The notes below the pieces were generated by a model that saw only the letters and a list, made by a program, of their open reading frames with translations, searched no databases and was not told the origin of the DNA. 64,000 nucleotides of DNA from Phytophthora colocasiae (taxonomy: Eukaryota; Oomycota; Peronosporomycetes; Peronosporales; Peronosporaceae), in contig JAGKQI010000089.1 of assembly GCA_018806915.1 (NCBI GenBank), positions 1 to 64,000 on the forward strand. The letters run 5' to 3'. A program made the translations under genes and the position numbers. This document shows positions 1 through 10,563 of this stretch, one piece after another. Numbering within the stretch: position 1 is the first letter of the stretch; every line of letters starts with the position of its first letter.

Positions 1-527
1 CACCGAGACTCGTGAGCAGGCACGGCAGCGAACGCAGGGACGCCAGTCGCAGAGGGCAACAATCGGAAGAGGCGCCGCAGCAGCCAGCGCAAGGTTCGCC
101 ACCGCCGAAGCCGGTCGAAGCGGTCAAAACCAGCACAAGCCCTGAGTACCGTGGACTTTGACCGACGATCTTTGTGGAAGAACCAACAGGTGATCGGCAA
201 GACTAAGCTCCGCGAGTGGTTGGCGATGCTGAAGAACCCTAAGAAACAACTCTGGCGAGGCAGAGATCGAAAACTACCGCAAACGCGTCAGAGACAACGC
301 GGACATCCTGCAAAGGTGGCCAAACGTCCTACCAGACCTCTGGCAGCTGGAGTTCTTCGACATTGCATTCGGGACGAATAACTGCTCGATGGCAAGGGAG
401 AGCAGCCGCGATATTCTCGCTGGGATGCTCAAGCGCGCGCCTGGGTCAATCCTAACATTCTACAACGCGATAAAAACGCGCGCTGCGAGAGAGTTCGACG
501 AGAGCGAGAAGGCTGGCAAGCAACTAG
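1..527 (+). pseudogene. Gene C 3' end (partial unit at window edge)
   Basis: C-terminal part of gene C entering from the left edge, with several extra bases. Ends at TAG 525-527. Confidence 0.7.
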
Positions 528-557
528 CGGTGTTTTATTTACGTAGTCTGGTGGTTA

Positions 558-1609
558 CTATATGTACTTTTGTTGCCGCTTCAGTCGGAAGACCACTAAA
601 AAAGTATTGACAGCAAAGCGATCCAGTAAACACGGGCACGAAGCCCTCCATCGACATCTTCTTCATTAATATGCACCTTGTGGAACCTTGCCCCGCGAAA
701 TCGGTTAATTCCATAAAGTGCCAAGCCAAGAAGTTAGACACGATACCGTAGGAGCTGGCTCTTGGAAGCTTGGATCTCTCTCGAGGTTTTCGACTCCGTT
801 CCAATGACTCATCTGCGCGGTACCCTTGTCAAAGTTGGTCTTTTTACACTCAATCACCATGATGCTTGTGGCCTCTCACTTGGTTACAGCAAGGCGATCA
901 ACGCGACACAGGTAGATGAGTTAGAGAACCTCAGACTTGAGAAAGGAATACACTCCCGTCACGCAGCCTCTACGTTGTCCGGCGGCGTCGCGCCGCGAAC
1001 AACAGCCTGCATAACCTCGTCAACCAGGACCGCAACCTACTCCGCACTCGTTCGATATCTCAAAATGTTCTGATCCGCGCTTGTAACGCAGCGTGTCGCA
1101 CGAACGGTCATGCGCAGCCGGTCAATTCCTCATCTGAGAGCGCAGTTCGGAGCGTGACAGAAACAATGCGAAGGTTGCCATTCTTGTCAAGGTGAGACAC
1201 GCTCCCAGAGTTCGTCACGCCAGGATAAAAATCGTACCGAAAGCAGACCGGTGGGCGCGCTTCTTCCCGTGACGTTAGCTCTGGTACTTCTTCGTGGCGA
1301 TCTCTGTCCTGACATCTTTGCGGATGTTTGCAGCAACACGACAACTGTGGAACAGCGCTGAAGAAGCTGATCCTCCAAGCTTCGGACTCTCTTCTTGTTC
1401 GTTATGCTCTTCTTGATCTGTCTTCGGCGTCTAATTCGTCTTCTGTGTTTTCGCCTATGATCACAAGCGTCAGCCTCAGATGTTTCTGCTCGACCTGGTT
1501 GGCCAAGACGGCTACGCGATGCACTGGCGCGCCTTGTCTGATCCTTGCCGTGTACTCATCGAGACTTTGACAAGCGTTCTCCGCGGGCTCGGACGTCAGG
1601 CTGGGACAT
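558..1609 (-). pseudogene. Nuclease-like pseudogene (unit 1)
   Basis: Same gene as in unit 2, broken by many single-base insertions. Only short open pieces remain, including a C-terminal fragment. Confidence 0.7.
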
Positions 1610-1877
1610 GGCGTTAACGTGGCAGTTCAGCTTTCGGCATCGATGTTATTGTAGCACGTGTCCAGCGTAAAAGAAAACCTGCTAAAAAAGACCATTGCGT
1701 TGAATTGGAATACGATTCAAAAAAATTGCGAACGTAATTACATTACATGTAGCTGTTATGTAACTTTACGACGGTTAGCAAAACGGGAGAATCATGTTAG
1801 ATAATTTGTGCTCGAAGAAATGCGCATGAGAAACAACCAAACAAATTGTTATAAAATATTTGCTTTTTTATTTTTGC

Positions 1878-2255
1878 TCAGATGCTCCTGGCGGATTTGG
1901 CCCATGCCTGTGTCCACTGGAAATCTCTCGTTCATACCTGTGATATGTAGTTGCTATCACGCGCATTTTAGCATATGTTTGGTTGGTACACTGAACGATC
2001 ACCGACTTCGAGGCTTTGCCGTCTTCGCTCGTGAAGCGGACGGCTAATATCCGCAGGTGTAGTAACGGCCATACATTCGAGTCTTCCATAGCCGCTGGTT
2101 GAGTAAACCCACTGCCCTGCTCTGGATTCCAACCCTCCGCTCTACACCCATTTGAACTACATTTCGCACTGAGCCTCTCCCAGTCCATCTGGAGCCCAGA
2201 TTGCCATACATCGGGACTCCGCCGACCTTTATGACTTGCAGGCCGCTGAGCGCTG
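1878..2255 (-). pseudogene. Capsid-like fragment (unit 1)
   Basis: Truncated at the short-type deletion near 2255 and broken by extra bases. The YRYY block is no longer in frame with the C-terminal strand. Confidence 0.4.
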
Positions 2256-2270
2256 CCCGAGAGCAATCCA

Positions 2271-2465
2271 GGTCCAAGTCAAGCAGTCAGAAGTCCGGTG
2301 GCACCCTCCACGTCAGAGTCCCAAGAACAAGAAGTCTGATGACTTCTTCCAAGCTGAATCCCAAGAAATGCTAAGAAGTCTCAAGACTCCAAAGTCTCGC
2401 CTAAGAGTTCTTCGAACGGCAAGCTATAACCTTCTGGTAAACTCCGGAAATCAAAAGTCTGGTGT
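2271..2465 (+). pseudogene. Ser/Lys-rich tail remnant (unit 1)
   Basis: Only the Ser/Lys tail of the acidic ORF is left after the short-type deletion. It is further broken by insertions. Confidence 0.4.
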
Positions 2466-2469
2466 CCAA

Positions 2470-2622
2470 GTCATTGTACAAAGCGAAAGGATTTACAGTG
2501 CTTGGGAAGTAATGGGATCGACTCACACCGAGACGTTTTCGCCGGTGATCAAAGTACGTCAATCTGCGAATGATCATCGCTGTTGATACCAGTTCTTCAA
2601 TTGGCCCCTCTGACCAACTTGT
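2470..2622 (+). mobile_element. Copia RT fragment (unit 1)
   Basis: Recognisable but interrupted by at least six extra bases. Confidence 0.7.
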
Positions 2623-3923
2623 GGGAGTACGTACAGCGGCTCCGTGAGTCCGAACATCTCATAACGAGAACTGGGCGAGAAGATGACAAAGCCTGAATCG
2701 CCATTTCTTTGCCGGCCTGGATCTCAAGCTGTGGCTGGGAAGAAAGATTGCGGGGTCGAGGCGCTTGGCGAAGTATTCAAAGCAAAGCCTCATGTGCCGG
2801 AACCGGCCTCGAAGAGAGCGACGAAGACGACACGCGGTAAGGTTGTGTTCGGCTCCGAGTTCACCAAGCAAAGACGAAGTACGGACGAGCTTCGGTGCAG
2901 GTCCACTCATTCAAGGCGATGGGAAGGCGTTGGAGAGGAAGAGAGTCGAAACCTTTGAGTCAATGACGCGTCCAGCTAGACTCAGTCGCTGAGGATAAAG
3001 CCATCAACCTCGGCATCAAAGTGGGACGAACACTCGTGGGATCTCATCCAAACCGCTTTGCTATCCGAACAGCCCCCAAGAGCTACTTTCAAAGTACATA
3101 ATGCCTGTACGAGAAAGTCATCGCAATCGTCTTCCGTGAACAACTCCAAAGAAGCTGAAGCACAAGCTGAGAAGCTTTCAATGCCGACAAACAAGCCAGT
3201 TCTGACGGCATGTCTTCGTCAAATCAGCGCGGACGACTCGAGAGCTTGACAGTGACGACAGTATCCGTTCGGAGGGGCAGCCCGAACGCCCAGGGACACG
3301 CCGGCGCAGAGGACACCGAGACTCGTGAGCACGAGCACGCCATGACGGCAGCAGAACGCGGGGACGCCGACATCTGGGAGGACACTTTCGGACTCGTGAA
3401 GGCACGGCAGCGAACGCAGGGACGCCGTCCGCAGAGGGCGAAAGCAATCGGAAGAGGCGCCACTGCAGCAACAGCGCAAGGTTCGCCACCGCCGAAGCGA
3501 GTCGAAGCGGTTCTAAACAAACCAGCACACCAAGCCCGGAAGTACCGTCGTGGACTTTGACCGACGATCTTTTTTTATTGGAAGCAATTCCAACAGGTGA
3601 TCGGCAAGACTTTAAAGCTCCGCGAGTGGTTGGCGATGCTGAAGAACCCTAAGAAACAACTCGGCGAGGCAGAGATCGAAAATCTACCGCAAACGCGTCC
3701 AGAGACAGCACGCGGACATCCCAAGGTGGCCAAACGTCCTGCAGACCTCTGGCTGGAGTTCTTCGACATTGCATTCGGGACGAATATGCTCGACAAGGAG
3801 AGCAGCCGCGATATTCTCGCTGGGATGCTCAAGCGCGCGCCTGGGTCAATCCCAACATTCTACAACGCGATAAAACGCGCGCTGCGAGAGTTCGACGAGA
3901 GCGAGAAGGCGGCAAGCAACTAG
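2623..3923 (+). pseudogene. Gene C pseudogene (unit 1)
   Basis: Broken by dozens of small insertions, e.g. the T-run near 3570. Only the last ~109 codons (3597-3923) are open. Confidence 0.7.
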
Positions 3924-3953
3924 TGGTGTTTTATTTACGTAGTCTAGTGGTTA

Positions 3954-4946
3954 CTATATGTACTTTTGTGCCGCTTCAGTCGGAAGACCACTAAGTATTG
4001 ACAGCAGCGATCCAGTAACACGACGAAGCCCTCCATCGACATCTTCTTCATTAATATGCACCTTGTGGAACCTTGCCCCGCGAACGGTTAATTCCATAAA
4101 ATTGCCAAGCCAAGAAGTTAGACACGATACCGTAGACTGGCTCTTGGAAGCTTGGATCTCTCTCGAGGTTTTCGACTCCGTTCCAATGACCATCTGCGCG
4201 GTACCCTTTGTCAAAGTTGTCTTTTTACACTCAATCACCATGATCTTGTGGCCTCTCTTGGTTACAAGGCGATCAACGCGACCGAATGAGTTGAGAACCT
4301 CAGACTGAAAGATACCTCCCGTCGCAGCTCTACGTTGTCGGCAGCGTCGCTCGCGAACAACAGCCTGCATAACCTCGTCAACCAGGACCACCTTCTCCGC
4401 CTCGTTCGATATCTCAAATGTTCTGATCCCGCTTGTACGCAGCGTGTCGCGAACGGTCATGCGCAGCCGGTCAATTCCCTCATCTGAGAGCGCAGTTGGA
4501 GCGGGACAGAACAATGGAAGGTTGCCATTCTTGTCAAGGTAGACACGCTCGAGTTCGTCACGCCAGATAAAATCACCGAAAGCAGACCGGTGGGCGCGCT
4601 TCTTCCCCGTGACGTTAGCTCTAGTCTTCTTCGTGGCGATCTCGTCTGACATCTTGCGGATGTTTGCAACACGACAGCTGTGAACGCGCTGAAGAAGCTG
4701 ATCCTCAAGCTTCGGACTCTCTTCTTGTTCGTTATGCTCTTCTTGATCGTCTTCGGCGTCTAATTCGTCTTCTGTGTTTTCGCCTTGATCACAAGCGTCA
4801 GCCTCAGATGTTTCCTCGACCTGGTTGGCAAGACGGCTACGCGATGCACTGGCGCGCACTTGTCTGATCCTTGCCGTGTACTCAGAGACTTTGACAAGCG
4901 TCTCCGCGTTGGGGAAAAGCGTGGGCTCGACGTCAGGCTGGGACAT
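3954..4946 (-). CDS. PD-(D/E)XK nuclease-like protein (unit 2, 330 aa)
   Basis: Longest open copy of the minus-strand array gene. The start ATG opens MSQPDVEPTLFP, a start conserved in every unit. Residues ~45-80 are acidic and low-complexity (Glu/Asp/Gln). The C-terminal half has the core signature of the PD-(D/E)XK nuclease superfamily: FGRVDRLV with the metal-binding Asp, then IMVIECKK giving the E-x-K pair, then a helix with GTAQMVIGT carrying the Gln often seen in this fold. Catalysis of DNA cleavage is inferred from the motifs only. In this copy two stretches are read out of the usual frame (around the ECDAADN segment and after GTE). It stays open because indels compensate, so the protein may be damaged. 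Crinkler-type oomycete effectors and transposon or viral nucleases are all possible relatives. Promoter elements would lie in the AT-rich spacer just upstream. Confidence 0.6.
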   Translation of the reverse strand: MSQPDVEPTLFPNAETLVKVSEYTARIRQVRASASRSRLANQVEETSEADACDQGENTEDELDAEDDQEEHNEQEESPKLEDQLLQRVHSCRVANIRKMSDEIATKKTRANVTGKKRAHRSAFGDFIWRDELERVYLDKNGNLPLFCPAPTALSDEGIDRLRMTVRDTLRTSGIRTFEISNEAEKVVLVDEVMQAVVRERRCRQRRAATGGIFQSEVLNSFGRVDRLVTKRGHKIMVIECKKTTLTKGTAQMVIGTESKTSREIQASKSQSTVSCLTSWLGNFMELTVRGARFHKVHINEEDVDGGLRRVTGSLLSILSGLPTEAAQKYI

Positions 4947-5195
4947 GGCGCGTGGCAGTTAAGCTGTCGATGTTATTGTAGCACGTGTCCAGCGTAAAAG
5001 AAAACTGCTAAAAGAATTGCGTTGAATTGAATACGATTCAAAAAAAAAATGCGAACGTAATTACACATTACATGTAGCTGTTATGTAACTTTACGACGGT
5101 TAGCAAAACGGGAATATGTTAGATAATTTGTCGAAGAAATGCGCAGAGAAACAGCCAAACAAATTGTTATAAAATATTTGCTTTTTTTTTTTTGC
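4947..5195. promoter_or_regulatory. AT-rich intergenic spacer between nuclease and capsid fragment
   Basis: About 245-250 bp lie upstream of the nuclease start and downstream of the capsid-like stop, both on the minus strand, so the spacer is the only candidate promoter region for the nuclease. It holds an A-run, a T-run of about 5-12 bases that differs between units, and a TATA-like ATAAAATATTTG. Copies in other units: 1610-1877, 7978-8221, 11557-11805, 15228-15476, 18911-19155, 22583-22828, 25736-25978, 29400-29644 and 33063-33310. Promoter function is inferred from position only. Confidence 0.4.
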
Positions 5196-5552
5196 TCAGA
5201 TGCCCTGGCGGACTTGGCCCATGCCTGTGTCCACTGAAATCTCTCGTTCATACCAGATATGGGCTATCACGCGCATTTTAGCATATGTTTGGTTGGTACA
5301 CTGAACGATCACCGACTTCGAGGCACCGTCTTCGCTCGTGAAGCGACGGCTGATATCGCAGGTGTAGTAACGATACATCGAGTTCCATAGCCGCTGGTTG
5401 AGTAAACCACTGCCCTGCTCTGGATTCAACCCTCCGTCTACACCCATTTGAACTACTTCGCACTGGAAGCTCTCCCAGTCCATCTGGAGCCCAGATTGCC
5501 ACATCGGGACTCCGCCGACTATGATTTGCAGGCCGCTGAGCGCTGCGAGGCA
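5196..5552 (-). pseudogene. Capsid-like fragment (unit 2)
   Basis: The C-terminal ~118 codons are open, from AALSGLQIIVGG to the stop, with the ISRR allele. The upstream part is removed by the short-type deletion. Confidence 0.5.
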
Positions 5553-5737
5553 ATCCAGGTCCAAGTCAAGCAGTCAGAAGTCCGGTGGCACCTCCACGTC
5601 AAGTCCCAAGAACAAGAAGTCTGATGACTCTTCCAAGCTGAATCCCAAGAACAAGAAGTCTCAAGACTCCAAGTCGCCTAAGAGTTCTTCGGGCAAGCAA
5701 CCTTCTGGTAAACTCCGGAAATCAAGTCTGGTGTCCA
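5551..5737 (+). pseudogene. Ser/Lys-rich tail remnant (unit 2)
   Basis: Tail with KNKKS repeats, fused by the deletion to antisense capsid sequence. Confidence 0.45.
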
Positions 5738-5872
5738 AGTCGTACAAGCGAAAGGATTTGTGCAGAAGTATGGGATCGACTACACCGAGACGTTTTCGCC
5801 GGTGATCAAGTACGTCAATCTGCGAATGATCATCGCTGCTTGACCAAGTTCTTCAATTGGCCCTCGACCAAC
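5738..5872 (+). mobile_element. Copia RT fragment (unit 2)
   Basis: As in unit 7, but an altered GCTGCTTGACC stretch near 5838 and a lost C shift the frame by one, so it is out of phase with gene C. Confidence 0.8.
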
Positions 5873-5952
5873 TTGTGGGAGTACGTACAGCGGCTCCGTG
5901 AGTCGAACATCTCATACGAGAACTGCGAGAAGATGACAAACCTGAATCGCCA

Positions 5953-6957
5953 TTGTTGCCGGCCTGGATTCAAGCTGTGGCTAAGGGGAAGAAGATTGCG
6001 GTCGAGGCGCTTGGCGAAGTATTCAAGCAAAGCCTCATGTGCGGAACCGGCTCAGAGAGCGACGAAGACGACCGCGGTAAGGTTGTGTTCGGCTCCGAGT
6101 TCACCAAGCAAGACGAGTACGACGAGCTGGTGCAGGTCCATATTCAAGGCGATGGGAAGGCGTTGGAGGAAGAGATCGAAACCTTTGAGTCAATGACGCG
6201 TCAGCTAGACTCAGTCGCTGAGGATAAAGCCATCAACCTCGGCATCAAGTGGGACGAACACTCGTGGGATCTCGATCCAAACCGCTGCTATCCGAACAGC
6301 CCCAGAGCTACTTTCAAGTACATAATGCCTGTACGAGAAAGTCATCGCAATCGTCTTCGTGAACAACTCAAAGAAGCTGAAGACAAGCTGAAGCTAGCCG
6401 ACAAGCCAGTTCGACGGCGTCTTCGTCAAGTCAGCGCGGACGACTCGAGCGACAGTGACGACGTATCGTTCGAGGGCAGCGAACGCAGGGACGCCGTCGC
6501 AGAGGGCAACAATCGGAAGAGGCGCCGCAGCACAGCGCAAGGTTCGCCACCGTCGAAGCGGTCGAAGCGGTCAAACCAGCACAAGCCCGAGTATTCGTGG
6601 ACTTTGACCGACGATCTTTTGTGGAAGAACCAACAGGTGATCGGCAAGACTAAGCTCCGCGAGTGGTTGGCGATGCTGAAGAACCCTAAGAAACAACTCG
6701 GCGAGGCAGAGATCGAAAACTACCGCAAACGCGTCAGAGACAACGCGGACATCCCAAGGTGGCCAAACGTCCCTGCAGACCTCTGGCTGGAGTTCTTCGA
6801 CATTGCATTCGGGACGAATATGCTCGACAAGGAGAGCAGCCGCGATATTCTCGCTGGGATGCTCAAGCGCGCGCCTGGGTCAATCCCAACATTCTACAAC
6901 GCGATAAAACGCGCGCTGCGAGAGTTCGACGAGAGCGAGAAGGCGGCAAGCAACTAG
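5953..6957 (+). CDS. Gene C: coiled-coil, basic/acidic protein of unknown function (unit 2, ~334 aa)
   Basis: Best open copy of the second plus-strand gene of the unit. No ATG fits the 5' end. The frame is open from a TTG at 5953, and the first ATG is at residue 29 (MCGTGSESDEDD), so the true N-terminus is probably missing or supplied elsewhere. Visible features in order are an acidic patch (residues 34-40), a Glu-rich helical segment (70-95), and a charged helix likely to form a coiled coil (~126-158). Then come an acidic Ser/Asp patch (163-172), a bipartite-type basic cluster (RKRRRS...SKRSKRS, 188-207) and a conserved C-terminal domain (~210-330) starting YSWTLTDDLLWKN. The basic cluster suggests a nuclear or DNA-associated protein. 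I do not recognise the family. In canonical units the Copia RT fragment just upstream is in the same frame, separated by one TGA. Confidence 0.5.
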   Translation: MLPAWIQAVAKGKKIAVEALGEVFKQSLMCGTGSESDEDDRGKVVFGSEFTKQDEYDELVQVHIQGDGKALEEEIETFESMTRQLDSVAEDKAINLGIKWDEHSWDLDPNRCYPNSPRATFKYIMPVRESHRNRLREQLKEAEDKLKLADKPVRRRLRQVSADDSSDSDDVSFEGSERRDAVAEGNNRKRRRSTAQGSPPSKRSKRSNQHKPEYSWTLTDDLLWKNQQVIGKTKLREWLAMLKNPKKQLGEAEIENYRKRVRDNADIPRWPNVPADLWLEFFDIAFGTNMLDKESSRDILAGMLKRAPGSIPTFYNAIKRALREFDESEKAASN

Positions 6958-6987
6958 CGGTGTTTTATTTACGTAGTCTAGTGGTTA

Positions 6988-7977
6988 CTATATGTACTTT
7001 TGTGCCGCTTCAGTCGGAAGACCACTAAGTATTGACAGCAGCGATCCAGTAACACGACGAAGCCCTCCATCGACATCTTCTTCATTAATATGCACCTTGT
7101 GGAACCTTGCCCCGCGAACGGTTAATTCCATAAAGTGCCAAGCCAAGAAGTTAGACACGATACCGTAGACTGGCTCTTGGAAGCTTGGATCTCTCTCGAG
7201 GTTTTCGACTCCGTTCCAATGACCATCTGCGCGGTACCCTTGTCAAAGTTGTCTTTTTTACACTCAATCACCATGATCTTGTGGCCTCTCTTGGTTACAA
7301 GGCGATCAACGCGACCGAATGAGTTGAGAACCTCAGACTTGAAAGATACCTCCGTCGCAGCTCTACGTTGTCGGCAGCGTCGCACTCGCGAACAACAGCC
7401 TGCATAACCTCGTCAACCAGGACCACCTTCTCCGCCTCGTTCGATATCTCAAATGTTCTGATCCCGCTTGTACGCAGCGTGTCGCGAACGGTCATGCGCA
7501 GCCGGTCAATTCCCTCATCTGAGAGCGCAGTTGGAGCGGGACAGAACAATGGAAGGTTGCCATTCTTGTCAAGGTAGACACGCTCGAGTTCGTCACGCCA
7601 GATAAAATCACCGAAAGCAGACCGGTGGGCGCGCTTCTTCCCGTGACGTTAGCTCTAGTCTTCTTCGTGGCGATCTCGTCTGACATCTTGCGGATGTTTG
7701 CAACACGACAGCTGCGAACGCGCTGAAGAAGCTGATCCTCGCTTCGGACTCTCTTCTTGTTCGTTATGCTCTTCTTGATCGTCTTCGTCGTCTAATTCGT
7801 CTTCTGTGTTTCGCCTTGATCACAAGCGTCAGCCTCAGATGTTTCCTCGACCTGGTTGGCAAGACGGCTACGCGATGCACTGGCGCGCACTTGTCTGATC
7901 CTTGCCGTGTACTCAGGAACTTTGACAAGCGTCTCCGCGTTGGGGAAAAGCGTGGGCTCGACGTCAGGCTGGGACAT
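6988..7977 (-). pseudogene. Nuclease-like pseudogene (unit 3)
   Basis: Conserved start at 7977. Frame changes near 7800, 7640 and 7350 split it into four open pieces. The D...ExK core (near 7240-7320) is present in the 87-codon piece 7122-7385. Confidence 0.75.
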
Positions 7978-8221
7978 GGCGCGTGGCAGTTAAGCTGTCG
8001 ATGTTATTGTAGCACGTGTCCAGCGTAAAGAAAACTGCTAAAAGAATTGCGTTGAATTGAATACGATTCAAAAAAATTGCGAACGTAATTACACATTACA
8101 TGTAGCTGTTATGTAACTTTACGACGGTTAGCAAAACGGGAATATGTTAGATAATTTGTCGAAGAAATGCGCAGAGAAACAGCCAAACAAATTGTTATAA
8201 AATATTTGCTTTTTATTTTGC

Positions 8222-8640
8222 TCAGATGCCCTGGCGGATTTGGCCCATGCCTGTATGTCCACTGAAATCTCTCGTTCATACCAGATATGGACTATCACGC
8301 GCATTTAGCATATGTTTGGTTGGTACACTGAACGATCACCGACTTCGAAGGCACCGTCTTCGCTCGTGAAGCGACATTTGATATCGCAGGTGTAGTAACG
8401 ATACATCGAGTTCCATAGCCGCTGGTTGAGTAAACCACTGCCCTGCTCTGGATTCAACCCTCCGTCTACACCCATTTGAACTACTTCGCACTGGAAGCTC
8501 TCCCAGTCCATCTGGAGCCCAGATTGCCACATCAGGACTCCGCCGACTATGATTTGCAGGCCGCTGAGCGCTGCGAATGGCCCCGTCCCCTGACGGCTCA
8601 TCATTGTCAGAAACCTCAGACAGCCGACCAAAGTTGAACT
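8222..8640 (-). pseudogene. Capsid-like fragment (unit 3)
   Basis: IKCR allele. A lost T near 8306 and an extra A near 8348 shift the C-terminal strand, and the upstream side ends in the private segment of this unit. Confidence 0.45.
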
Positions 8641-8644
8641 AGAA

Positions 8645-9005
8645 GGTGCCTAAATATTAACATACCATTTCGTTAGCAGACATCGAATGAATTAAATCTC
8701 TGGGCGACGGCGCGGGATTGGCCGACGCGCGAGCGCAGTGCGTGATAGAAGTGCAGCGGCAGCGCCAGCGCGCAGAGGAGTGGCTTACATCATCAAAAGC
8801 CAAGCGACCTGTGTTGGTTGACCCTCAGAGAGCGGATTCAAGAGTCAATGACACGAAATCTATCCAACAACAGTGGTTTGGCGCGTGACAACGGATCACC
8901 TGGATCTGACGCTCAGACGCAGTCGGTGGTGTTCGCGGCGCGAGTGGCAGCGTCAGACCCGAGATGCGGTGACGGCAAGTTGAGCCACGAAATACGGCGG
9001 GCAGT
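8645..9005. other. Private segment of unit 3
   Basis: About 360 bp with no counterpart in any other unit. Homology to the normal segment fades after AGGTGCCT near 8653 and returns near GCACGAGGCA at 9007. It contains an 8818-start plus-strand ORF of no recognised family. It may be a small insertion, or a piece of the ancestral sequence lost elsewhere. Confidence 0.6.
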
Positions 9006-9009
9006 GCGC

Positions 9010-9201
9010 ACGAGGCAATCAGGTCCAAGTCAAGCAGTCAGAAGTCCGGTGGCACCTCCACGTCAAGTCCCAAGAACAAGAAGTCTGATGACTCTTCCAA
9101 GCTGAATCCCAAGAACAAGAAGTCTCAAGACTCCAAGTCGCCTAAGAGTTCTTCGGGCAAGCAACCTTCTGGTAAACTCCGGAATCAAGTCTGGTGTCCA
9201 A
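9010..9201 (+). pseudogene. Ser/Lys-rich tail remnant (unit 3)
   Basis: Tail follows the private segment of this unit. A lost A near 9183 shifts its last residues. Confidence 0.45.
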
Positions 9202-9339
9202 GTCGTACAAGCGAAAGGATTTGTGCAGAAGTATGGGATCGACTACACCGAGACGTTTTCGCCGGTGATCAAATACGTCAAACTGCGAATGATCATCCCC
9301 GCTGTGGCCAAGTTCTTCAATTGGCCCCTCGACCAACTT
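9202..9339 (+). mobile_element. Copia RT fragment (unit 3)
   Basis: Same block with private changes near 9273-9302 (AAACTGCGA, CATCCCCGC). Confidence 0.8.
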
Positions 9340-10536
9340 GTGGGAGTACGTACAGCGGCTCCGTGAGTCGAACATCTCATACGAGAACTGCGAGAAGATG
9401 ACAAACCTGAATCGCCATTGTTGCCGGCCTGGATTCAAGCTGTGGCTAAGGGAAGAAGATTGCGGTCGAGGCGCTTGGCAAAGTATTCAAGCAAAGCCTC
9501 ATGTGCGGAACCGGCTCAGAGAGCGACGAAGACGACCGCGGTAAGCTTGTGTTCGGCTCCAAGTTCACCAAGCAAGACGAGTACGACGAGCTGGTGCAGG
9601 TCCATATTCAAGGCGATGGGAAGGCGTTGGAGGAAGAGATCGAAACCTTTGAGTCAATGACGCGTCAGCTAGACTCAGTCGCTGAGGATAAAGCCATCAA
9701 CCTCGGCATCAAGTGGGACGAACACTCGTGGATCTCGATCCAAACCGCTGCTATCCGAACAGCCCCAGAAGCTACTTTCAAGTACATAATGCCTGTACGA
9801 GAAAGTCATCGCAATCGTCTTCGTGAACAACTCAAAGAAGCTGAAGACAAGCTGAAGCTAGCCGACAAGCCAGTTCGACGGCGTCTTCGTCAGAGTCAGC
9901 GCGGACGACTCGAGCGACAGTGACGACGTATCGTTCGAGGGCAGCGAACGCAGGACGCCGGCGCAGAGGACACCGAGACTCGTGAGCACGAGCACGCTGA
10001 CGGCAGCGAACGCGGGGACGCCGACACTGAGGACACCGAGACTCGTGAGCACGGCAGCGAACGCAGGGACGCCGTCGCAGAGGGCAACAATCGGAAGAGG
10101 CGCCGCAGCACAGCGCAAGGTTCGCCACCGCCGAAGCGGTCGAAGCGGTCAAACCAGCACCAAGCCCGAGTATTCGTGGACTTTGACCGACGATCTTTGT
10201 GGAAGAACCAACAGGTGATCGGCAAGACTAAGCTCCGCGAGTGGTTGGCGATGCTGAAGAACCCTAAGAAACAACTCGGCGAGGCAGAGATCGAAAACTA
10301 CCGCAAACGCGTCAGAGACAACGCGGACATCCCAAGGTGGCCAAACGTCCCTGCAGACCTCTGGCTGGAGTTCTTCGACATTGCATTCCGGGACGAATAT
10401 GCTCGACAAGGAGAGCAGCCGCGATATTCTCGCTGGGATGCTCAGAAAGCGCGCGCCTGGGTCAATCCAACATTCTACAACGCGATAAAACGCGCTGCGA
10501 GAGTTCGACGAGAGCGAGAAGGCGGCAAGCAACTAG
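9340..10536 (+). pseudogene. Gene C pseudogene (unit 3)
   Basis: Frame changes near 9732, 9768, 9892, 10388 and 10444. The piece 9501-9923 carries the acidic patch and coiled-coil region. Confidence 0.7.
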
Positions 10537-10563
10537 CGGTGTTTTATTTACGTAGTCTAGTGG

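Larger units (their letters stand above)
528..3923. repeat. Array unit 1 (indel-rich)
   Basis: Short-type unit without the ~500-bp acidic segment. It carries far more single-base insertions than any later unit, so nothing in it is open over a full gene. Old decay or poor consensus quality near a contig end are both possible. Confidence 0.9.
3924..6957. repeat. Array unit 2 (short type)
   Basis: About 3.03 kb. The capsid fragment joins directly to the Ser/Lys-rich tail at a GAGGCA microhomology near 5550, which deletes the acidic segment. It carries the 10-bp nuclease deletion near 4169 and the 'ISRR' capsid allele. The internal acidic minisatellite of gene C is also shortened. This unit holds the longest open copies of the nuclease and gene C. 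Confidence 0.9.
6958..10536. repeat. Array unit 3 (with private ~360-bp segment)
   Basis: In place of the acidic segment this unit has about 360 bp (~8645-9005) found in no other unit here. It has the 10-bp nuclease deletion and the 'IKCR' capsid allele. Confidence 0.9.

Noticed and set aside
530..600. tRNA-like D-arm (TAGTCTAGTGGTTA) after each gene C stop, recurring in every unit
   Set aside because: An A-box-like word and a possible anticodon stem are present, but there is no B box, no acceptor pairing and no CCA-side arm. It overlaps the conserved C-terminus of the nuclease frame.
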